From: a virus
Direction: 5' to 3' (one strand)
Virus record (IMG/VR): IMGVR_UViG_3300031741_000022
Location: 1 to 23,257 of that record
DNA length: 23,257 nt
The notes beneath the pieces were generated by a model, which was not told the DNA's origin, did no database searches, and was given only the letters and a program-made list of their open reading frames with translations. Below, in pieces: positions 8,411 through 14,676 of this stretch (its first letter is position 1; each line of letters opens with the position of its first letter). A program made the translations under genes and the position numbers.

Positions 8411-8536
8411 TCATTTTTTCCTTGGTACATCAAAATAAGGGCTTTTACATTTCGGACACATTCGGACGTCTTCTTTTCTTGGAATCCATTTGTGGCCGCA
8501 CCTTAGACACTTGATTTTTTTTATTTTATTTTTCAT
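8411..8536 (-). CDS. Zinc-ribbon protein, 41 aa
   Basis: This very short ORF encodes KCLRCGHKWIPR, then MCPKCKSPYFDVPRK: two CxxC knuckles about 19 residues apart and a basic tail, a textbook rubredoxin-like zinc ribbon. Such mini-proteins are frequent in phage and plasmid genomes next to ParB-like genes. ATG at 8536 gives the full knuckle pair. The upstream 44 bases contain repeated TATAAGTA elements instead of a standard ribosome binding site. The following 212-aa gene starts 28 bases after this stop. A DNA-binding or transcription-modulating role is plausible but unproved. Confidence 0.8.
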   Translation of the reverse strand: MKNKIKKIKCLRCGHKWIPRKEDVRMCPKCKSPYFDVPRKK

Positions 8537-8567
8537 ACTTATATACTTACGCTAAGGTTTACTTATA
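8536..8567. repeat. Three TACTTA direct repeats before the zinc-ribbon gene
   Basis: The plus strand carries TACTTATA at 8536-8543, TACTTAC at 8544-8550 and TACTTATA at 8560-8567. The copies start 8 and 24 bases after the first, that is, in multiples of 8. A TTGACT hexamer (minus strand, 8567-8572) overlaps the last copy, but I see no good -10 box at the right distance. The cluster fills most of the gap between two small genes and may be an operator for the ParB-like transcript. Confidence 0.4.
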
Positions 8568-8580
8568 GTCAAGGGGTTTT

Positions 8581-8739
8581 TTAATTTAATTTTTTTGTCC
8601 GTTCTTTTAAGCATATTTCAAAAGTGGATTGTTCGACATCAAACCCTACGCTGTCAATTTTGTCACCTGTAGCTTCCTCATATTCCTTGATATTTCTCAA
8701 TAATCTATTTAAAAATTGTGTTTGTGCTTCCTTGTTCAT
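8581..8739 (-). CDS. Small hypothetical protein, 52 aa
   Basis: ATG at 8739 follows AGGAGCTTGAA, a strong ribosome binding site at good spacing, and comes 12 bases after the stop of the large terminase gene. The protein is charged and probably mostly helical (EAQTQFLNRLLRNIKEYEEA), with no cysteine pairs, signal peptide or membrane helix. I recognise no family. The strong translation signal and position inside the terminase-to-ParB transcript argue that it is real. Confidence 0.65.
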   Translation of the reverse strand: MNKEAQTQFLNRLLRNIKEYEEATGDKIDSVGFDVEQSTFEICLKERTKKLN

Positions 8740-8750
8740 TTCAAGCTCCT

Positions 8751-11453
8751 TTAAATAAATATTACAGCCGGTTGAGTAGTGTCCTCAACTTCCGGCAGTT
8801 CGGCCCCCTTCATTGCCATTGCCATGGCAACCATTCCATCAATCCTACCTGTTGATTTATGTTTTTCAAATTTTCTTAAACCTGTGGCCCCCTCTACAGT
8901 AACCGCATTAGATGCGCACATCGTCATAACTTTATTGCCCCCATGTCTTGCCCTGGATTCAACAAATACATCTTCAACCGCTTCAATAGCAGGGTCCATG
9001 TCTTTTTCGCCTTGGCCGTGATTAACCATACATAAAGCGCCATCATTGTGATATTCTTCTTTTATTTTTTCACCTTTCTTTTTTGGCTTTTTTATATAAC
9101 TTTCACATTCTACTTTATCTAATGCCAATATAAAATCATCAATACGCCATCGGTCAAACCTCAATTCAGATATATGATACATTAAATGAATCTCATGAAC
9201 CTTTTTAGCTATAAACTCGTAATTAATTACCTTGCCTGGCGTGGTCTCGATTAACCCTTCCTTGACCCATGTATCATAAGGTACACGGTCTTTTTTCTTG
9301 TGTTCCATGATCAGGTCTGCAGGTTTCCAGAAATAGGCAAATATATGGTGTTCATTTTCCCAATATGCATCAAGAACAAGCGCCGAAAGGTCACTTTTTT
9401 TAGACAGGTCAAGGCCTGCGGTTATGCGGCCCTTCGATAATGCGTCAAGGCTCGGTATGGCATTGTTTTTAGTCCATACGCCTATTGACATAAATGGGCT
9501 GTTGGTGGATATGCGCTGGTTTAATCTTAGGTTTCTAAAGCCGGGTTCTGAGCTGGGCATGTTGTGTGCTGTATTGGCAAGGGATATCATGTCTTTCATG
9601 CTTAAAAAGTCGTCAAGGGCAGGATTCGACAACTTCCAGGACTCCCGGTCCATTATATCAATCTCATCGCCTTTTTCGTCATGTATTGGGCTTGTGAATA
9701 GAAATAGCTTTACTGTGGGATCCGTGTGGCCGTTTTTTATCACGTAGTCAATTTCCTCGGATAAAACCGCCAGGTCATCTGCCGCCTGTGTTGAAATAAT
9801 CCATAGCATGGGTTCTTCATGGGCTCCGAAGCCTTGGACAAGGGTATCGTAAAAATCTCTATTGGCTCCAAATTGGGCAAGCTCATCAAAGGCCAATAAT
9901 GCAGGACTGATACCATGTTTTGATTTTGCTTCGGCTGAAAGGGCTTTATAGACAGATCCTGTGTATCGACCTTCAATTTCTTTTTTCGTGGCCCTGATAA
10001 TGGTGGCTTCTTTTAATTCTTCATCGGCATAAATCATATTGGTCATGTATTTAAAAACAATGGCTGCCTGGTCACGCTCAAAGGCTGCTGAGTTCATTTG
10101 CTCGTTTCGTTTGGCTTCTGGGCCTATGAGGTGGGTAAGGACAATGGCTGCTATCAGGGGAGTGTTGTGGGTAGGTACCATTGTTTTGCCACAAAGAAAT
10201 AAACTATTTGGGCTGTCAACCCGGATACATTTTGTTGGTACACTGGCTATTTTTTTAACAGATGTGATTTGAATTGTTCTGCTTCTTGATTTCATTATCC
10301 TGTCGGTTGTTTTTTTCTGTCTTAACAATTTCCTTTTTAATCTGAAAACTGGAAGGATATATCTGAGACAGCAGAATTGAACATAATATCCGGTTCCTTC
10401 CACAACCCGGCCATTGCATCTCAATGGTTTTTCTCGTACTGAATATTTAACACCAAGACTTGATAATAGTTCACAAAATCCACCAAGCAAAAATATATTT
10501 ATTGTTGTAAATTCCTGGGCCCGCCCTTTTTTGTCACATGTTCCATCAGTATCCATAAGACCTTGTAATAATGAAAGCCTTTGTTTTATAGATGCTCTTA
10601 AATATTCGTTGGGGATATGTTTATTTTTTATCAAATCAAGATGTCTTAATTTTGTTTGTATTTTTTTTGATCTGTCACCACCACGACCACTTGAAAGTCT
10701 AATCCTCCATGGGCTTCTGTTTGTTTCCTGGGTGGCTTTTGTTTCCTGTCCGTCTTTATTCAAGATATAAATCATTTCTTTTATATCTTGATCACCACAA
10801 CTTAATCTTGCACTGTCTGAATCACCATCGCCAAGCCAAGCGCCCAAAACGTATGGTTTTATGGGAAGTCTTTTTGTTTTTCCTTTAATCGGTGAAGAAA
10901 TATTTATAGAATGATTATTCGTTGTTCCATTAATACATTTCTGAGTTCTGAAAATATCCTTTATGTTTCTGACCTGTTTATTTTTAAATTTTACCTTTGG
11001 GTAAACAGAGATTGACCCGGGTTCGTCAATTAGTGCATATGTCTCCCATAAATGCTGCTCATCACAAATTATGGTATCATTATTTGAAAATGAAACAGAA
11101 TAGCAATCAATATTTTTTATATCACTTTCAAACGTTACCTTGCATTCATTTCCAAACTCGTCATAAAGGATATCGCCCGGTTTTACGTCATCCATCGTTG
11201 TCCATCCGGTAGGTGTCGGTAGCGGTGTATTAAGAGCAAGCCCCTTTCCGTTCTTTTTTCCCATGGATAGGATTGCTTTACGGACAATACGCAGGCCGTT
11301 TTCATCAACAGGAGAATAGACTTCCATGATTATTTTTTTTTGCCAGGGGCGCAAAACAAAAGGTTTCCCTTGGTGCATACCTTCAGGGATGGTAAGGGTT
11401 TGGATGAAGTCAATCATGTCTTGAGCGCGTTTTGTGTCTATGTAGTTTGGCAT
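8751..11453 (-). CDS. terL: Large terminase subunit (HK97-type) containing an intein
   Basis: The 900-aa precursor should yield a 540-aa packaging motor after splicing. The terminase parts are residues 1-70 and 431-900. The Walker A motif is split by the intein: GKKNGK (65-70) joins T431. Downstream lie PALLAFDELAQFG (Walker B-like), LWIISTQ (coupling motif), then the RNase H-type nuclease with GLDLSKKSDLSALVLD and a late acidic residue in GRIDGMVAMAMA. The protein packages concatemeric DNA into the prohead by ATP hydrolysis and cuts it. The start ATG at 11453 lies inside the end of the 63-aa gene and lacks a clear ribosome binding site, so translation is probably coupled. It follows TerS, in the usual order. 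Confidence 0.95.
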   Translation of the reverse strand: MPNYIDTKRAQDMIDFIQTLTIPEGMHQGKPFVLRPWQKKIIMEVYSPVDENGLRIVRKAILSMGKKNGKGLALNTPLPTPTGWTTMDDVKPGDILYDEFGNECKVTFESDIKNIDCYSVSFSNNDTIICDEQHLWETYALIDEPGSISVYPKVKFKNKQVRNIKDIFRTQKCINGTTNNHSINISSPIKGKTKRLPIKPYVLGAWLGDGDSDSARLSCGDQDIKEMIYILNKDGQETKATQETNRSPWRIRLSSGRGGDRSKKIQTKLRHLDLIKNKHIPNEYLRASIKQRLSLLQGLMDTDGTCDKKGRAQEFTTINIFLLGGFCELLSSLGVKYSVREKPLRCNGRVVEGTGYYVQFCCLRYILPVFRLKRKLLRQKKTTDRIMKSRSRTIQITSVKKIASVPTKCIRVDSPNSLFLCGKTMVPTHNTPLIAAIVLTHLIGPEAKRNEQMNSAAFERDQAAIVFKYMTNMIYADEELKEATIIRATKKEIEGRYTGSVYKALSAEAKSKHGISPALLAFDELAQFGANRDFYDTLVQGFGAHEEPMLWIISTQAADDLAVLSEEIDYVIKNGHTDPTVKLFLFTSPIHDEKGDEIDIMDRESWKLSNPALDDFLSMKDMISLANTAHNMPSSEPGFRNLRLNQRISTNSPFMSIGVWTKNNAIPSLDALSKGRITAGLDLSKKSDLSALVLDAYWENEHHIFAYFWKPADLIMEHKKKDRVPYDTWVKEGLIETTPGKVINYEFIAKKVHEIHLMYHISELRFDRWRIDDFILALDKVECESYIKKPKKKGEKIKEEYHNDGALCMVNHGQGEKDMDPAIEAVEDVFVESRARHGGNKVMTMCASNAVTVEGATGLRKFEKHKSTGRIDGMVAMAMAMKGAELPEVEDTTQPAVIFI
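10164..11243 (-). mobile_element. Intein with LAGLIDADG endonuclease in terL, class 3 features
   Basis: This in-frame 360-residue insertion (G71-N430) interrupts the Walker A motif of TerL. Block A is LNTPLPTPTGWTTMDD without a Cys or Ser at position 1. Block B contains CDEQHLWE, with H134 and W136. Block F is TKCIRVDSPNSLFL, with C409. Block G is VPTHN, with T428, followed by +1 residue T431. Trp in block B, Cys in block F and Thr in block G are the WCT triplet that defines class 3 inteins. Two LAGLIDADG motifs, VLGAWLGDG (202-210) and LLQGLMDTDG (295-304), indicate an active-type homing domain. The N-terminal boundary (G71) is inferred from terminase alignment logic. Confidence 0.9.
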
Positions 11454-11629
11454 AATTCGTTATAATATAAATATCCTTTCTCTGCACAATAAATAGAACA
11501 ATATTGTTTTCCGTCATAATCGTTATAAATCGGCCTTGGATTGTGGGGATGATGATCGTCTATAGGTTCATGCAAGTTTTGGCCGCACCATTCACACAAA
11601 GTTGCTACATGATAATATTTGTCTGCCAT
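11438..11629 (-). CDS. Small treble-clef-like zinc protein, 63 aa
   Basis: The protein has LCEWCGQNLH (C12, C15) and QYCSIYCAEKGY (C44, C48). This CxxC...CSxxC pattern is typical of small treble-clef zinc proteins. A histidine-rich segment (DDHHPHNP) lies between the pairs. ATG at 11629 has GGGGTGAT upstream. The gene lies between terS and terL and overlaps the terL start by 16 bases, so it probably controls terL translation by coupling. Whether the protein itself takes part in packaging is unknown. Confidence 0.75.
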   Translation of the reverse strand: MADKYYHVATLCEWCGQNLHEPIDDHHPHNPRPIYNDYDGKQYCSIYCAEKGYLYYNELCQTT

Positions 11630-11632
11630 CTA

Positions 11633-12061
11633 TCACCCCTTAAAAATTAATCCGTCCCGTTTTGATTTTGGTTTTGAGCCTTGGCCTTTTTGACCTTTTG
11701 CCGCCGTGGTATTGTTGACAGTGATACCGAGTTTCGTTCCGATCTGACACATGGCAGAATTACAATTATTTTTTATGCCGACCCAGGGCGATTGTTTCTC
11801 AACTCCGGTTTTGGGGTTCTTAGACACACAGCCTTTTTTTAATTCGTCATTGGCCATATCACGCATGGCCGCTTCTTCACAGTATGCCTTTAACATGTCA
11901 TAGTGCTGTGGTTTGAAATGGTCCACCGGGTAGGCTTTAACTATCCGGGTCCAGATTACCCGGGCAGGCTTTGTCATTCCTGGCATGGGGCTTTTGCGTT
12001 TGTTGACTGGTGCTGGCAGTACGTGCATGTTTGGTTTTTGTGGTCCTCGGTCTCCCATCAT
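11633..12061 (-). CDS. terS: Small terminase subunit, P27 family
   Basis: The 142-aa size and plan match P27-type small terminases: an N-terminal GDRGPQKPNMHVLPA (family 'GRPPKP...L...G' region), then ARVIWTRIVKAYP, a helical centre with HYDMLKAYCEEAAMR, a WVGIKNNCNSAMCQIGTKLG helix pair at about 92-111, and a Lys/Gly-rich C-tail. TerS recognises the packaging site and delivers DNA to TerL. There are two successive ATG codons, 12061 and 12058; GGGGG upstream suits the second slightly better. The stop of the 37-codon fragment upstream abuts the first ATG. TerL follows after one small gene. Confidence 0.88.
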   Translation of the reverse strand: MMGDRGPQKPNMHVLPAPVNKRKSPMPGMTKPARVIWTRIVKAYPVDHFKPQHYDMLKAYCEEAAMRDMANDELKKGCVSKNPKTGVEKQSPWVGIKNNCNSAMCQIGTKLGITVNNTTAAKGQKGQGSKPKSKRDGLIFKG

Positions 12062-12175
12062 TTACCCCCTAAATTTACGGTTTACTAATATCCTGACTGC
12101 AATCTCGCTCATGAGTTCGCTCGTTAAAAAGGATTTAGGGGTGCATCCCCCTATGCTATTTAAATAACTATACAT
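12062..12175 (-). pseudogene. 37-codon ORF, possible C-terminal part of a gene split by the HNH insertion
   Basis: The frame from ATG at 12175, overlapping the HNH stop, to TAA next to the terS start encodes KSFLTSELMSEIAVRILV and then a basic end. That helix-rich segment looks like the end of a real protein and not random translation. The ORF at 13090-13266 on the other side of the HNH gene looks like the matching N-terminal part. No clean in-frame join can be drawn at the shared GGGGGA, so a small independent gene is also possible. The AGGGG/CCCCT inverted repeat at the HNH end lies within it. Confidence 0.4.
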
Positions 12176-13103
12176 TTAGCTGTCCAAACAATAGCATTTG
12201 ATCACCACCAGGAGACGCACCATCACCTTTAACTTCTGAATTGCATTGACGACAAGCAAGCTGTGCGTTCTTATAACTATTCTCACCACCTTTGGATAAT
12301 GGTATGATATGATCATGGGTTGCCTGTAATGGATGGTTATTAGGCCTTGTTAAATTTAACTTCCTACCACACACCTGACATCGACCACCATCCCGAAGGA
12401 ATAGAACTTTCAAGTCTACCTTTTCAATATATCTATCGTTTGATACCTTCATGCTCCTTGTTATCCTTTCACGCTGGTGTTGGTTCTTTTTCATCATCTT
12501 TTTACTGCACCCTGGACTGCATGTCGTTTGATTACTACTGTATGTTTCAAATGTATTGTTGCATTGGTAATAAGCGCATGTTTTAGTAATCAAAATTAAA
12601 CCATTTAGTTCTCTGTATGTCTGTCTATCTATTTTTTTATTATATGAATACGTGCATTTATAACACCTCTTTCTATTTGAAAGTTTAGATGTAAATAGTT
12701 GGTTGCAATCCACACACTCTATAAAATGAACCTTACATGATTGCATTTCTGCTTCTTTTAAATCTATACAGTCTTGGCACATACTCCTACGGAACACGGC
12801 ATCGTTATGGCATCCATCAGAACTGCAAATACGTTTCTCTTTCCTTGCCCGCATCGAGTCAATACATCTATCACAACGATATCCATCACTATTGGCTTTA
12901 TTTTTTCCGCACTCTTGACATAATCCTGCTTGTTTGTGTTCTAATCTCCTTTCCCTTGTTGCCTTGTTTACTCTTGCCCGGCATCTCTCACAACTTGAAT
13001 TACCATAAGCTTCAGCACCACAACCCACACACAACCCAAGGAAACGCCTCCATTTCAATATCAGGCTACGTCTTATATATGCTTTTTTGCTAAGACCTGG
13101 CAC
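12168..13103 (-). CDS. Multi-zinc-finger HNH endonuclease, probable homing nuclease
   Basis: The 311-aa protein starts with GTG at 13103 behind GGGGGA. Five successive four-Cys units precede the nuclease: C25/28/38/41, C62/65/77/80, C93/98/109/112, C130/133/147/150 and C176/181/195/199. The C-terminal HNH domain reads LFLRDGGRCQVCGRKL, then ATHDHIIPLSKGG (H263, D264, H265), with N279 and CRQC (284-287). It sits between two genes of the packaging module and disrupts a small ORF (fragments at 13090-13266 and 12062-12175). The space is too small for a group I intron. It is likely a mobile endonuclease with an extended zinc-finger DNA-binding array. Confidence 0.85.
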   Translation of the reverse strand: MPGLSKKAYIRRSLILKWRRFLGLCVGCGAEAYGNSSCERCRARVNKATRERRLEHKQAGLCQECGKNKANSDGYRCDRCIDSMRARKEKRICSSDGCHNDAVFRRSMCQDCIDLKEAEMQSCKVHFIECVDCNQLFTSKLSNRKRCYKCTYSYNKKIDRQTYRELNGLILITKTCAYYQCNNTFETYSSNQTTCSPGCSKKMMKKNQHQRERITRSMKVSNDRYIEKVDLKVLFLRDGGRCQVCGRKLNLTRPNNHPLQATHDHIIPLSKGGENSYKNAQLACRQCNSEVKGDGASPGGDQMLLFGQLNV

Positions 13104-13266
13104 AACGATTCCCCCGTTTAAACCCCATCTTAGAGGGCTGCTTGATCCGATGACTAACCACCATCACCGCATCGTTGCTATACGTTAACTTCATTGGTAT
13201 TGGTGGATGATATACCATTGGCCTGTACCTATGAAACCACCTCAATAGATCGCTGTATGATATCAT
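13090..13266 (-). pseudogene. 58-codon ORF, possible N-terminal part of a split gene
   Basis: ATG at 13266 overlaps the stop of the HNH gene upstream by ATGA, the usual coupling in this genome. The product starts MISYSDLLRWFHRYRPMVY and continues with PPIPMKLTYSNDAVMVVSHR, which reads like genuine protein. The ORF runs 14 bases into the GTG-started HNH gene and stops at TAG. I infer a small phage gene cut by the HNH gene, with its end at 12062-12175. It could also be an intact 58-aa gene. Confidence 0.45.
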
Positions 13267-13574
13267 AGCTTCTTATTCCAAAAATGTTTCGGGTCCAATG
13301 GCAACCCATCAACCCCACACCCGACCGCATATCCTCGGGCTTCTTCTTTGGCTTTCACGGAATCGTGACACGCTTTACAAAGCGGTTGCCAATTGGATCT
13401 ATCCCAAAAAAGCTCCACGTCTCCCTCGTGTCTTATGATATGGTCCGTTACCTCAGCCGCCTTTGTCTTGCCCACCTGTAAGCAATACTTACACAGCTTA
13501 CCCACAAGGAAAGCCTTAGACATGCGGTTCCACTTCGCATTATATAAATATTGATACGGTCTATCGTATGACAT
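13263..13574 (-). CDS. HNH endonuclease of the packaging module (HK97 gp74-like)
   Basis: The 103-aa protein has a compact HNH fold: LCKYCLQVGK (C28, C31), VTDHIIRHEGD (D44, H45), WDRSNWQPLCKACHD (N61, C66, C69, H70), and the C-terminal GVDGLPLDPKHFW typical of this family. Family members sit just before the small terminase in cos-type phages and are needed with TerS/TerL for specific DNA cleavage and packaging; that is the probable role here. A GGGAGGT site lies before ATG at 13574. The 58-codon ORF starts in its stop codon. I read this as a resident phage gene, unlike the two larger HNH genes. Confidence 0.9.
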   Translation of the reverse strand: MSYDRPYQYLYNAKWNRMSKAFLVGKLCKYCLQVGKTKAAEVTDHIIRHEGDVELFWDRSNWQPLCKACHDSVKAKEEARGYAVGCGVDGLPLDPKHFWNKKL

Positions 13575-13576
13575 AC

Positions 13577-14008
13577 TTACCTCCCACCAGGATCAACATT
13601 AGGAAAAATAGGCTCAAAGTCACCACAGCCCCAACAATGTGGATACTGATCACAATCACGCTGCAACTTACAATATTGCCCACGGTTAGAATATCCTTTT
13701 TGAGCGACCCTTCTCCTTTTCTTTTTCTGATGTTTTTTAGCATATCGTTCATTCCTTTGCTCTTTGGCCACCTTGATAGAGTGTGCCTTTGAATGTTCAG
13801 GACATCTCAACTTTGGAGGCCCAATCCTACCCAGATACACGTCACACCCACAATCAAGACACTTAGATATTCTCTGCATCATATATCCATCCTTGTGGTG
13901 TGGACAAGTATATCCGGAATATCTTTTTCCATTCGCCATCTTTATGTTGTTGCTGGTTATTATTTCAGATTCGTCTATTGTACATCCACATGAGCAAAAG
14001 TATTTCAC
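13577..14008 (-). CDS. Cysteine-rich zinc-binding phage protein, 143 aa
   Basis: GTG at 14008 is the best start: GGAGG lies 8 bases upstream and GTGA overlaps the stop of the lipoprotein gene. A TTG start at 14023 would add five residues. The protein has Cys/His clusters FCSCGC, YTCPHHKDGY, CLDCGCDVYLG and RCPEHS in the N-terminal half. A strongly basic stretch follows (KKHQKKKRRRVAQK), then CKLQRDCDQYPHCWGCGD. Two or three zinc sites and a nucleic-acid-binding basic region are likely. I know no exact family. Its place next to the packaging HNH gene suggests a DNA-related role. Confidence 0.75.
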   Translation of the reverse strand: MKYFCSCGCTIDESEIITSNNIKMANGKRYSGYTCPHHKDGYMMQRISKCLDCGCDVYLGRIGPPKLRCPEHSKAHSIKVAKEQRNERYAKKHQKKKRRRVAQKGYSNRGQYCKLQRDCDQYPHCWGCGDFEPIFPNVDPGGR

Positions 14009-14217
14009 GGTTGTTGCCTCCAATATTTTTTAATCAATTTACGATTCCGGATCTTCCACGCAATCTCAACAGGACAATTAATCTCAACCGGTACATATCT
14101 TTTCATTAGCTCTGCATAGTATTTTATCTGCTCTGGTTCTTGTTTGGTGTGCTGGCCCTCGCAAGCACTTAAAACGGAAAATAAAAGGATTGTCAGTGAT
14201 ATTGTGGCTATTTTCAT
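14005..14217 (-). CDS. Small predicted lipoprotein, 70 aa
   Basis: MKIATISLTILLFSVLSAC is a short basic start, a hydrophobic core and an LSAC lipobox, so Cys19 should be lipidated and the remaining 52 residues exposed at the membrane surface. The mature part is charged, with a basic end. Its start overlaps the RusA stop by ATGA and its own stop overlaps the next gene by GTGA, so it is locked into the replication-packaging operon. Phage lipoproteins in such spots may block superinfection or assist lysis (Rz1-like). Neither is shown; Rz1 would normally be nested in Rz, which is absent here. Confidence 0.75.
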   Translation of the reverse strand: MKIATISLTILLFSVLSACEGQHTKQEPEQIKYYAELMKRYVPVEINCPVEIAWKIRNRKLIKKYWRQQP

Positions 14218-14666
14218 CCGTCTATCCTCTCAATCTTTAGCCACACTCCTGGCCGATCTTTGTCATATCCATACCATTTATCCTCAACTCTCATCGGTAT
14301 TGGTATGAAACAATCCATATTGTCATCCTCAATGAACCCATGCGCAACCAATAAATCAGCAAGGATCTGGACAGTATTATGAAAATCAAACTTATGCTTT
14401 GAGCCCCGGACAAAGAAGAATTTCACCACAACAGGTTTCTGGCACCCATCAAAATAATTGCCCACAGCTTCACGAAATAGATTTTCCCGTGTGGCGTATT
14501 CTTCAACATATCCTTTTGCTGAATATTTCTTTATCCCCATGGCTTTGAGATATTTCTTGACGGTTTTGGAAGGGAGAAGGATAACACGTTTGTTTGGTGC
14601 CTTGCCTATTGTTGTGGCTATTTTTGAGTTTTTAAGGCTGGGAACGTTATTTTTGATGAATATCAT
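14214..14666 (-). CDS. rusA: RusA-like Holliday junction resolvase
   Basis: The 150-aa protein carries the RusA pattern PSLKNSK near the N-terminus (NxxR/K loop) and the acidic active-site region KFDFHNTVQILADLL (D94, D104), followed by GFIEDDNM (D114, D115). RusA-type enzymes are dimers that cut four-way junctions and allow debranching of replicated phage DNA before packaging. ATG at 14666 has an AAAGGAGTT site. The gene follows the primase-helicase by 10 bases and precedes the lipoprotein, the usual place of resolvases at the end of a replication module. The insertion between residues 10 and 70 is somewhat longer than in E. coli RusA. Confidence 0.88.
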   Translation of the reverse strand: MIFIKNNVPSLKNSKIATTIGKAPNKRVILLPSKTVKKYLKAMGIKKYSAKGYVEEYATRENLFREAVGNYFDGCQKPVVVKFFFVRGSKHKFDFHNTVQILADLLVAHGFIEDDNMDCFIPIPMRVEDKWYGYDKDRPGVWLKIERIDG

Positions 14667-14676
14667 TCTAACTCCT

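Noticed and set aside
12120-12170. AGGGG/CCCCT inverted repeat as a terminator of the HNH gene
   Set aside because: The stem is only 5 bp and the T-run comes after several other bases. It also lies within the open frame that runs to terS.
13104-13262. Possible group I intron around the 311-aa HNH gene
   Set aside because: Only about 270 bases lie outside the HNH ORF between its neighbours, and most of that is the open frame of the two flanking fragments. I see no conserved P7-like core and no clean exon junction.
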